Source: an uncultured Prevotellaceae bacterium | Lineage (GTDB): Bacteria > Bacteroidota > Bacteroidia > Bacteroidales > Bacteroidaceae | Direction: 5' to 3' | NCBI GenBank assembly: GCA_937891085.1 | Contig: CALAEY010000106.1 | Location: forward strand, 1 to 25,802 | DNA: 25,802 nucleotides | Translations under genes and position numbers: made by a program | Shown here: piece after piece, positions 7,109-14,114 of the stretch | Layout: each line of letters begins with the position of its first letter | Numbering within the stretch: the stretch's first letter is position 1 | Notes under the pieces: model-generated | Told to the model about the DNA's origin: nothing | The model's input: only the letters and a program-made list of their open reading frames with translations | The model's database searches: none

Positions 7109-8746
7109 ATGAAGAAGTTACTACTTATCTTGGCTGCATCTGCCCTCACACTGACTGCCTGCCAAAGCGGCGCTGTGACGGAGGAACCACAGACCAGCAG
7201 TGAAGCAACGCACTTCCTGCCTCCACTCATGGGATGGAGCAGTTGGAACACTTACCATGTGAACATCAATGAGGAGCTTATCAAGAGTCAGGCAGATGCC
7301 ATGGTGAGTACAGGCCTGAAAGATGCTGGCTATCTCTACATCAACACGGACGACGGCTTCTTCGGGTGGCGTGACGAAACAGGACTGATGCACACGCATC
7401 CCGATCGCTTCCCCAACGGCATGAAGCCTGTGGCAGATCATATCCACTCCTTAGGACTGAAGGCGGGTATCTACTCGGATGCTGGCACGAATACCTGCGG
7501 CTCTATGGGTGATAACGATGAGCGAGGCATAGGCTCTGGGCTCTATGGGCATGAGCAGATAGACCTGGATCTCTACCTCAAGGAGTGGGGATTCGACTTC
7601 ATCAAGATAGACTTCTGCGGAGGCAGCGAGTTGGGTCTGGATGAGGAGGCGCAATACACCAACATCGTGAATGCCATACATCGCACGGGGCGTGACGACG
7701 TGTCTATCAACATCTGCCGCTGGGCTTATCCAGGCACTTGGGCAGAAAACATCGCCCGTTCTTGGCGCATGAGCGGAGATATTCAGGACGATTGGGGCAG
7801 CGTGAAGCGCATCATCGGAGAGAGCCTCTACCTCTCTGCGTTTGCGGGTAATGGGCACTACAACGATATGGATATGCTGGAGATAGGGCGCAGCCTCACC
7901 CCTTCGGAAGAGGAGGTACACTTCGGCATCTGGTGCATCATGAGTTCGCCGCTGCTGATAGGATGCGACATGGCGAATATACGCCCGTCTTCCCTCGAAC
8001 TGCTGAAGAACCAAGAGCTGATAGCCCTGAATCAAGACCCGCTGGGGCTGCAGGCTTACGTGGCGCAGCGCTTCGGCGACTGCTATGTGTTCGTGAAGGA
8101 CATCGAGCAGCTGCATGGCAATGCCCGTGCGGCGGCTTTCTATAATCCTACGGAGGAGCCTTTCACCTTCAACATCGACTTGAAGACGCTGGAACTGGGT
8201 GGCAACGTGAAGATGCGCGACTTGGTGCATCATGCTGATTTGGGCGATTTCAACGGTACTTTTAGTTATACGGTGCAACCTCATGGGGTGCTCATCGTCA
8301 GGGCAGAGGCAGCGCAGCGCTTGGAGGCAGATACCTATGAGGCCGAATGGGCTTACCTGCCTTTCTACAACGAACTGGGTACGCGCCGCCGCATGATCAA
8401 CTTCCTGCCTGAGGAAGGGGCCTCTGGTGGCATGGTGGTGACGAATATAGGCGGTCAGGATGGCAATGACATCATCTGGCGCAATGTCTACAGCGAGAAG
8501 GGCGGCGACTATGAGATGACGGTCTACTACACCGCGAAGCACCTGCGCACGGCCAAGACGCGTGATTTGGTGGTGAGCGTGAATGACAATGCCCTGCCTG
8601 CGCTGACAGACTTGCATAGCGAGACGGTGCAGACACTGAAGCTGAACGTACATCTGGAGCCCGGCTTCAATACGGTGAGCATGAGCAATCCGTACTATTG
8701 GGCACCGGATATTGATCGATTTACTTTGAAGAGAATGGATAATTGA
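7109..8746 (+). CDS. GH27 alpha-galactosidase-type lipoprotein with C-terminal carbohydrate-binding domain
   Basis: The signal peptide MKKLLLILAASALTLTAC ends in a lipobox with Cys18, so the enzyme is membrane-anchored. The GH27 barrel starts at PPLMGWSSWNTY (about 38-49). The predicted nucleophile is Asp168 (FIKIDFCGG) and the acid/base is Asp224 (RMSGDIQDDW); HYNDMDMLEIG is also family-typical. GH27 members cleave terminal alpha-galactose, some alpha-N-acetylgalactosamine or beta-L-arabinopyranose; I cannot choose. After a beta-sandwich end of the catalytic module, residues about 410-545 (YEAEWAYLPFYNELG onward, with GGDYEMTVYYTAKH) look like a CBM35/CBM6-type binding domain. It is followed 5 nt later by an acetylesterase gene, suggesting stepwise trimming of an acetylated, galactose-bearing glycan. 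No SusC/SusD pair is in view. Confidence 0.9.
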   Translation: MKKLLLILAASALTLTACQSGAVTEEPQTSSEATHFLPPLMGWSSWNTYHVNINEELIKSQADAMVSTGLKDAGYLYINTDDGFFGWRDETGLMHTHPDRFPNGMKPVADHIHSLGLKAGIYSDAGTNTCGSMGDNDERGIGSGLYGHEQIDLDLYLKEWGFDFIKIDFCGGSELGLDEEAQYTNIVNAIHRTGRDDVSINICRWAYPGTWAENIARSWRMSGDIQDDWGSVKRIIGESLYLSAFAGNGHYNDMDMLEIGRSLTPSEEEVHFGIWCIMSSPLLIGCDMANIRPSSLELLKNQELIALNQDPLGLQAYVAQRFGDCYVFVKDIEQLHGNARAAAFYNPTEEPFTFNIDLKTLELGGNVKMRDLVHHADLGDFNGTFSYTVQPHGVLIVRAEAAQRLEADTYEAEWAYLPFYNELGTRRRMINFLPEEGASGGMVVTNIGGQDGNDIIWRNVYSEKGGDYEMTVYYTAKHLRTAKTRDLVVSVNDNALPALTDLHSETVQTLKLNVHLEPGFNTVSMSNPYYWAPDIDRFTLKRMDN

Positions 8747-8751
8747 GAATT

Positions 8752-10182
8752 ATGAAACGATTTATATTTTTTGTGGGTTTGGCACTTGCTGCTACGATGG
8801 CACAAGCGAAGGTGACCCTACCTCATCTGCTGGGTGACCACATGATTCTGCAACAGAATACGGATGCACGGCTGTGGGGTAAGGCTGCTCCTAACGCTAC
8901 TGTCAGGGTGACGGTGTCTTGGAGTACGGCTGTAAGTACAGCAAAGGCCGATGCACAGGGCAACTGGAAGACCTCCGTGCATACGCCAAAGGCGAGCTTC
9001 GACGAACTGAGCATCACCTTTGATGATGGGGAGAAACTCACACTCAATGGCATCCTCTCTGGCGAGGTATGGGTAGCTGCAGGGCAGAGCAACATGGAGA
9101 TGCCCGTCAGGGGGTTTGGCAACTGCCCCGTGGTGGATTACAATCAGGTGGTAGCAGATGCCGCACTGTCGAAGGGGGTGCGCTACGTGAAAATCCCAAG
9201 CATCATGCGTGCCACGCCACAGGAGGATGCCGATTGCCACTGGGAGGTAATCAATCCGAATACGGTGGCAGAAGCCAGTGCCACAGGCTATTTCTTCGCC
9301 CGCATGGTGAGTCGCACGCTCGACACTCCCGTAGGCATCATAGAGGCCAACAAGGGAGGCTCACGCGTGGAGAGTTGGCTGACGGAAGAGAACCTGAAGC
9401 GCTATACAGACGAGCCTCTGGACACCCTGCAAATCGTTGAGAAATATCCCACAGACTGGGTGCGTCCGCTGTATTGGGGCAACGGCACCTTCCACCCTAT
9501 CCTGAACTACACGGTGAAGGGCATCCTCTTCTATCAAGGTTGCTCCAACGTGGGCGATCCTGCCAACCAGTATTCTGAGCGCTTGGCCTTGCTGGTGAAG
9601 CAGTGGCGTGAGCAGTTTGGCTTGGGCGACATCCCTTTTTACTTCGTGCAGATAGCCCCTTATTACTATGACAATGCAGAGGCAGACAACGGAGCACGTC
9701 TGCGCGAGCAGCAATACCGGGCACTGAGCCTCATCCCCAACAGCGATCTGATCTGCCTGAACGATGCTGTCTATCCGTATGAAATCTATCAGATTCATCC
9801 TGCACAGAAGCAGAAAGCTGGAGAGCGCTTGGCTTTCTTGGCACTGAACGAGACTTATGGCCTGAAGGGTATTAATGCCAAGAGCCCATCGTTCAAGGAG
9901 ATGAAGATAGAGGGCAGCAAGGTGTACGTGCAACTGAACGACACTTATGGTGGCTTAAACCGAATGATAGGCTTGGAAGGCTTTGAAGTGGCAGGGGCCG
10001 ACCGTGTGTTCCACTCTGCAGAGGCCAATGCTACGTGGGACAATCGTGGCATAGAAATCTCCTGTCCCGAAGTACCTAACCCTGTGGCTGTGCGCTATTG
10101 CTTCCGCAATTTCCAACTGGGCAATGTCACCAATATGGCAGGACTGCCACTATTCCCCTTCCGCTCTGATGATTGGGAATAG
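8752..10182 (+). CDS. Sialate O-acetylesterase-like SGNH esterase
   Basis: Secreted carbohydrate esterase. It has a Sec signal peptide (MKRFIFFVGLALAATMAQA), then the family N-terminus VTLPHLLGDHMILQQ. The nucleophile is Ser113 in AAGQSNMEMP; GGSRVESW and FYQGCSNV are the other SGNH blocks. The C-terminal catalytic His is probably His349 in QIHPAQKQKAGERL, where many relatives have D-I-H-P; here Gln347 replaces that Asp. I chose the ATG at 8752 over a TTG at 8743 because it gives a clean signal peptide. It is coupled to the GH27 gene (5-nt gap). It may deacetylate sialic acid or plant-glycan acetyl esters; the name does not prove the substrate. Confidence 0.88.
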   Translation: MKRFIFFVGLALAATMAQAKVTLPHLLGDHMILQQNTDARLWGKAAPNATVRVTVSWSTAVSTAKADAQGNWKTSVHTPKASFDELSITFDDGEKLTLNGILSGEVWVAAGQSNMEMPVRGFGNCPVVDYNQVVADAALSKGVRYVKIPSIMRATPQEDADCHWEVINPNTVAEASATGYFFARMVSRTLDTPVGIIEANKGGSRVESWLTEENLKRYTDEPLDTLQIVEKYPTDWVRPLYWGNGTFHPILNYTVKGILFYQGCSNVGDPANQYSERLALLVKQWREQFGLGDIPFYFVQIAPYYYDNAEADNGARLREQQYRALSLIPNSDLICLNDAVYPYEIYQIHPAQKQKAGERLAFLALNETYGLKGINAKSPSFKEMKIEGSKVYVQLNDTYGGLNRMIGLEGFEVAGADRVFHSAEANATWDNRGIEISCPEVPNPVAVRYCFRNFQLGNVTNMAGLPLFPFRSDDWE

Positions 10183-10195
10183 ATGCTGACAATAT

Positions 10196-11455
10196 TTATT
10201 TAACGCTGTTGATTCTTGACGAATAGAAGTTCTTGAAATCCTCCCACTTGTAGTAGGGGAAGTTGTCCGTCTTCATAGGCAGGGTAGCCTCAGAGCCGTT
10301 GAGGAGGCATTTCACCAAGATGTCATCGGCGGACTTCTTTCCGCGATAGAACACCAACTGGATGTTGCAGGCCTTGCAGGTCTCCCAGTTCTGGTACACG
10401 TTCTTCACCTCATACGGGTCTTCTGGGTCTAGGTCTGCTCCGTTGATACCCATAAGGACGGTCAGCGGACCTATGCAGCTATCATGTCCGAAGCGCAGGT
10501 CGGAGATGTGGTCGCTGCTGCCGTTGATGGCGGCATCTGCCTTGGTCATGATGTCTTCCAGAATAGGAATCATCTCATATTGGCTGGAGAATACCCAAGA
10601 GTAGGAACCTAAGTTGGACTGCTCCCAGCGGTTGACAATCTCTTCATCTATGATGATATTTCCCATCATGCCCTCGTGATAGATATTGGGCAGTGAGGTG
10701 TAGAGGTTGATCAGGTTGCCTGCTATACGACTGACATTGCCGGGCAGTCCTTCAGTGCTGACGAACACGCGTGAGATGATCTTATCCTGCAGAGAATTGT
10801 CGCTCTGGAACTTATCGCGATTAGCCTCGTAGCGCGGCGTAGCCTTGGGGTAGTTGTGCTTCACGGGATTCTCACCATCGGTAGGCACCACGCCGTCAAG
10901 GGTGAAGCGTGACGACTGCTCGCGGATTTCTATCTTCGGATTACACTGCACCAGTTCTTGGCAAAAGGCCGACATGCTCAGTACGCAACGGCCAGAGAGT
11001 GAAGAGATGGCCAGCACGTTGCCGCCTTTCTTGAACACTTCGGGGAAGCGGTTGTACATGGTACGTGCGATGCCTTGATGCTGCTCCCAACCCAGTTGTG
11101 TCAGTTCGCTGACACCCGTCTTCAGTTCCTGCTTAGCAGCCATGAACTTACCGTAGAAGGTCTCACCCTCAGCAGTGAGGAGGCGCTTCTCATGGGCTGT
11201 TGTCAGCAGTGTATCCAGGTCGTTATACAGCTGGTCGTTCCAGTAGTAGCGAGAGCCATGGCGGGCATAGTGACTGATGTAGAACGGCTTATAGCCCTTC
11301 GGGGCTTTCGTCAGTTCAGTCACTTCAAACTGGTAGGGATAGTCGTTACCATAGGCTTTCCTCGGTGTCTCCTTAAGTTGGTCAAGCACCGCATTCTGCG
11401 CCCCCACACTCAGCGTGAGGAGCAATAGCAGCAGGGTAGTGAAAAAGTTTTTCAT
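10196..11455 (-). CDS. Secreted histidine-type acid phosphatase
   Basis: Signal peptide MKNFFTTLLLLLLTLSVGAQ. Clan-2 histidine phosphatase signature ISHYARHGSRY with the phosphate-accepting His66 and Arg65/Arg69, and the distal proton-donor motif RFGHDSCIG (His324-Asp325). The clan includes phytases, glucose-1-phosphatases and MINPP-like inositol phosphatases; the HD (rather than HAE) distal motif fits several. Substrate is not readable from sequence. It is convergent with the acetylesterase gene (13-nt gap, no hairpin seen between them) and divergent from fic. Confidence 0.9.
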   Translation of the reverse strand: MKNFFTTLLLLLLTLSVGAQNAVLDQLKETPRKAYGNDYPYQFEVTELTKAPKGYKPFYISHYARHGSRYYWNDQLYNDLDTLLTTAHEKRLLTAEGETFYGKFMAAKQELKTGVSELTQLGWEQHQGIARTMYNRFPEVFKKGGNVLAISSLSGRCVLSMSAFCQELVQCNPKIEIREQSSRFTLDGVVPTDGENPVKHNYPKATPRYEANRDKFQSDNSLQDKIISRVFVSTEGLPGNVSRIAGNLINLYTSLPNIYHEGMMGNIIIDEEIVNRWEQSNLGSYSWVFSSQYEMIPILEDIMTKADAAINGSSDHISDLRFGHDSCIGPLTVLMGINGADLDPEDPYEVKNVYQNWETCKACNIQLVFYRGKKSADDILVKCLLNGSEATLPMKTDNFPYYKWEDFKNFYSSRINSVK

Positions 11456-11488
11456 CGCAGTAGTTTTTTAATAGAGGTTATCAGGTAG

Positions 11489-11519
11489 CAAAAATAAGAA
11501 GAATTTTTTTATTTACATA
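11489..11519 (-). promoter_or_regulatory. Probable promoter of the histidine phosphatase gene
   Basis: TATG (11519-11516), 19-nt spacer, TATTTTTG (11496-11489) on the minus strand. The -7 box is perfect; the -33 box is 3 of 4. Confidence 0.55.
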
Positions 11520-11523
11520 CAAA

Positions 11524-12321
11524 ATGTCTATCTTTGCCATGATGTTTGAGAAAGAGATTGAGAAATATGAACGTCTGCGCCTTGACTATCAGCAAAAGAT
11601 AGCCGATAGCATGAGTAATGAAGCGTGGAAGGAGTACAATGAAATATTGTTCTCCGCTCATTCATGCGCCATAGAGGGCAACTCTTTTACCGTAGAAGAC
11701 ACGCGCATCTTGCATGAGAAAGGGATGGCGATGGTGCCTGTGGGAAAGTCTCTTTTGGAATGTACGGAGATGGCCGACCACTTCAGGGCTTTCGACTATG
11801 TTGTGAGTCACTTGAATGCCGATTTCGATGAAGCCCTACTGAAAGAAACCAACCGCTTGGTGACAGAGCACACCATTGCTTACAAGGCTCCTGGGGCTAT
11901 TGCCGGTGCATATACCACCGAAGACATGGCTGCGGGAGATACCATCTTCGGTGATCATGAGAAACTCATCGCACGAGTACCGGCATTGATGGAATCTACT
12001 GAGCGTGCACTGAACAGCGGCATTCATCCACTTATTGTAGCCGCACGTTTTCATGGCTACTTTGAATATCTTCATCCATTTAGGGACGGGAATGGACGTA
12101 CTGGCCGACTGATGTCTAATTTCCTGCTGCTCCGCGCTGGGCATCCTTTCTTGATTATTGACATCAAAGACCGCAATGAATACATCTCTGCTCTGAAACA
12201 GATTCGCACAGAGGGCACTGATGAATACCTTATTTCATTCTTTTTCCGTGTAGCCATTCAGCGCATGGAGAGTGAATTAGCTCAGAAGAAGCAGAACTTA
12301 CGTTCTATCTTTCTTTTCTAA
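11524..12321 (+). CDS. Fic family protein with N-terminal inhibitory motif
   Basis: Fic-fold enzyme, most likely an AMP transferase. The full active-site loop HPFRDGNGRTGR (184-195) has the catalytic His and the ATP-binding Arg. Residues 47-52 (SCAIEG) match the (S/T)xxxE(G/N) inhibitory helix, placing it among Fic proteins that hold themselves inactive from their own N-terminus, with Glu51 expected to block ATP gamma-phosphate binding. The flap AYTTED and the helix before the loop are intact. There is no antitoxin gene next to it, consistent with self-inhibition. Start choice among ATGs at 11524, 11539 and 11542 is uncertain. Its target is unknown; such proteins may act in the cytosol on housekeeping enzymes. 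Its last 4 bp overlap the end of convergent aroK. Confidence 0.9.
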   Translation: MSIFAMMFEKEIEKYERLRLDYQQKIADSMSNEAWKEYNEILFSAHSCAIEGNSFTVEDTRILHEKGMAMVPVGKSLLECTEMADHFRAFDYVVSHLNADFDEALLKETNRLVTEHTIAYKAPGAIAGAYTTEDMAAGDTIFGDHEKLIARVPALMESTERALNSGIHPLIVAARFHGYFEYLHPFRDGNGRTGRLMSNFLLLRAGHPFLIIDIKDRNEYISALKQIRTEGTDEYLISFFFRVAIQRMESELAQKKQNLRSIFLF

Positions 12322-12854
12322 ACAGCGGGAGTCTCCAGCAACTGCCGCAGTTCTTCCACAGAAGTGGCTATCTGCTTGCGGCTCTCCAGATGTCCGCCAT
12401 CAAACCGATAGCGAGCTTGCAGGTAGTAAGGAGCACGCTGCTCCAAGGCCTGCTGAATAAAAGTGAGCAGTTCGTCATCGGTCTTGTCCTTCAGCAGCGG
12501 GCGCTTCGCCTTGCCTATCTTCAGACGACGGAAAAGCACATCGATGGATACATCCAGAAAGACGGTCTGACCCTGCGCGTTCATGTAGTCCATATTGTCG
12601 AAGAAGCACGGCGTGCCACCTCCCACAGAGATCACCACATCGTCAAACTCACCCACCTCATGCAGCATGTTGCGCTCCAACTGGCGGAAACCGTCCTCCC
12701 CACGCTCGGCAAAAATCTCACGGATGGTCTTATGGAAGCGCGACTCGATGTACCAATCCAGATCAATGAATTGTAGCTCCATCGCCTTGGCAAACGCTTT
12801 CCCCAGGGTGGTCTTGCCTGCCCCCATATAGCCCGTCAAGAATATCCTTTTCAT
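12318..12854 (-). CDS. aroK: Shikimate kinase
   Basis: Phosphorylates shikimate in aromatic amino-acid synthesis. The P-loop GYMGAGKTT (8-16) opens the protein. FIDLDWYIE contributes the shikimate-binding Asp, and GEDGFRQLE and ISVGGGTPCF are the usual conserved blocks. LKIGKAKRPLL is the mobile lid. Length is 178 aa, normal. The start at 12854 (MKRIFLTGYMG) is fixed by the family N-terminus; an upstream ATG at 12887 lies across the promoter. A TACCTTTG -7 box (12882-12875) faces the RNase H promoter. Confidence 0.95.
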   Translation of the reverse strand: MKRIFLTGYMGAGKTTLGKAFAKAMELQFIDLDWYIESRFHKTIREIFAERGEDGFRQLERNMLHEVGEFDDVVISVGGGTPCFFDNMDYMNAQGQTVFLDVSIDVLFRRLKIGKAKRPLLKDKTDDELLTFIQQALEQRAPYYLQARYRFDGGHLESRKQIATSVEELRQLLETPAV

Positions 12855-12866
12855 TTCTTTTCGTTG

Positions 12867-12902
12867 TTTGGATACAAAGGTAAACAAAAAAACGTATCTT
12901 TG
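12867..12902. promoter_or_regulatory. Back-to-back promoters of aroK and the RNase H gene
   Basis: Minus-strand TACCTTTG (12882-12875) serves aroK; plus-strand TATCTTTG (12895-12902), 8 nt before the ATG, serves RNase H, with a TTTG at 12867-12870 (24-nt spacer, longer than usual). The two 13-mers containing the -7 boxes match inverted at 11 of 13 positions around an A-rich 12-nt centre. Confidence 0.65.
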
Positions 12903-12909
12903 TATCGTT

Positions 12910-13581
12910 ATGGGAAAAAAGCAGAAATTCTACGTGGTTTGGAGCGGTCGCACGCCTGGCATCTATACGACCTGGGCGGATTGTGAAGCGCAGGTAAAGG
13001 GGACAAAGGGGGCTGTCTATAAGGCTTTCGACACCCGTGAGGAGGCAGAGCAGGCGTATGACTCTGAGCCTGACAAGTTTATTGTAAAAATGCAAAAATG
13101 CAAAGATGCAAAAATGCAAAGAGACCGTGAGACCGAGAGACCGAGAGACCCAGAAGAACTGCCCGTCTATCCTGAGGAGGTAGTGCCTAATGCGCTGGCG
13201 GTAGATGCGGCGTGCAGCGGCAATCCGGGCATGATGGAGTATCAAGGGGTATATGTGGGCAATAAGCAGCAGCTATTCCACTTCGGACCACTCTATGGCA
13301 CCAACAACATCGGGGAGTTCTTAGCCATCGTACATGGATTGGCGCTTATCAAGCAGAAAGGGTGGGACTTGCCCATCTATAGCGACAGCCGCAACGCCAT
13401 GCTCTGGGTGAAGGCAAAGAAATGCCGCACTAAGCTGGAGCGCAATACCCGCTCAGAAAAGCTTTTCCAACTGATAGAGCGTGCTGAGAAATGGCTGCGT
13501 GAGAATACCTACACCACTCCTATCATGAAGTGGCAGACGGATAAATGGGGGGAGATTCCCGCAGATTTCGGGAGGAAATAA
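12910..13581 (+). CDS. Ribonuclease H1 with N-terminal hybrid-binding domain
   Basis: Cleaves RNA in RNA:DNA hybrids. Residues 2-50 (KFYVVWSGRTPGIYTTW to REEAEQAY) form the viroplasmin/HBD-like RNA:DNA-binding domain of RNase H1. Residues about 94-223 are the catalytic domain: Asp99 (AVDAACSGNPG), Glu136 (NNIGEFLAIVHG), Asp159 (IYSDSRNA) and Asp211 (WQTDKWGEIP). The linker (61-82) is an unusual low-complexity stretch encoded by tandem ATGCAAA- and GAGACCGA-like repeats. The ATG at 12910 follows the promoter by 7 nt, so the transcript would be nearly leaderless. It is convergent with the hypothetical gene, with no gap between the stop codons. Confidence 0.92.
   Translation: MGKKQKFYVVWSGRTPGIYTTWADCEAQVKGTKGAVYKAFDTREEAEQAYDSEPDKFIVKMQKCKDAKMQRDRETERPRDPEELPVYPEEVVPNALAVDAACSGNPGMMEYQGVYVGNKQQLFHFGPLYGTNNIGEFLAIVHGLALIKQKGWDLPIYSDSRNAMLWVKAKKCRTKLERNTRSEKLFQLIERAEKWLRENTYTTPIMKWQTDKWGEIPADFGRK
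13089..13151 (+). repeat. In-gene tandem repeats in the RNase H linker
   Basis: Four copies of ATGCAAAAA/ATGCAAAG-like units are followed by about four GAGACCGA-like units, all translated as the charged linker between the two RNase H1 domains. Confidence 0.85.
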
Positions 13582-14079
13582 TCAGTCTCCCTTCAGCATA
13601 GTGACCTCAAAATACATGGGACGGTTGGTGATATATACCTCATAGCTCTCCCCCTGCCACCGCAGGGCATACATGTCTATCCGATAGCCATCTTCATCGG
13701 GCATTTCACCAATGTAGTTGCTGCGCAATTCCTCTTTGAGAGCTCTCACAGCATTTGCTAGACTGTTCAGGTTCAGTGATACGATGCTTTTCACTTCACC
13801 CTTATCGCACATCAGCAAATGCTGTCCCAGCATGTAAGAAGGATATTCCTCCTGTGTGTTACTATACCTGCGATACCCCCACAAAGGCGTCAGCGCCGTA
13901 TATCCACAGCCCTGCAGCACAGCCGCCTGACTGCTTTCATCCATCTGCAGCAAAGTGCGGAGATTCTTCCAAGAAGGCACCACCAAACTCACCCCCTCAG
14001 AGGCAGGAAGCGTTTCCAGCGTCTGCCCCTGCACCACCATGCAGCAAAGCAATCCTATGCACCACAGTAACCGCCTCAT
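13582..14079 (-). CDS. Secreted hypothetical protein (165 aa)
   Basis: I do not recognise the family. The N-terminus MRRLLWCIGLLCCMVVQGQ is a clear Sec signal peptide, so the roughly 146-residue mature protein should be periplasmic or surface-exposed. The mature part is mixed alpha/beta with LGQHLLMCDKGEVKSIVSLNLN, a helix ANAVRALKEELRSN, and a C-terminal strand pair (YEVYITNRPMYFEVTML). It follows the ABC exporter gene by 35 nt in the same direction and is probably co-transcribed, so a link to envelope biogenesis is possible but only positional. The gap holds ATGCAAAGATGCAA. Confidence 0.8.
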   Translation of the reverse strand: MRRLLWCIGLLCCMVVQGQTLETLPASEGVSLVVPSWKNLRTLLQMDESSQAAVLQGCGYTALTPLWGYRRYSNTQEEYPSYMLGQHLLMCDKGEVKSIVSLNLNSLANAVRALKEELRSNYIGEMPDEDGYRIDMYALRWQGESYEVYITNRPMYFEVTMLKGD

Positions 14080-14114
14080 CCCAGATTATAATTATTGCAT
14101 CTTTGCATTTTAGC

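Noticed and set aside
7451..8653. 400-codon open frame on the minus strand
   Set aside because: Lies entirely opposite the GH27 gene, is rich in His/Arg/Val from antisense codon bias, and has no recognisable domain or promoter.
8743..8751. TTG start for the acetylesterase
   Set aside because: Adds only MRI in front of a clean signal peptide starting at ATG 8752.
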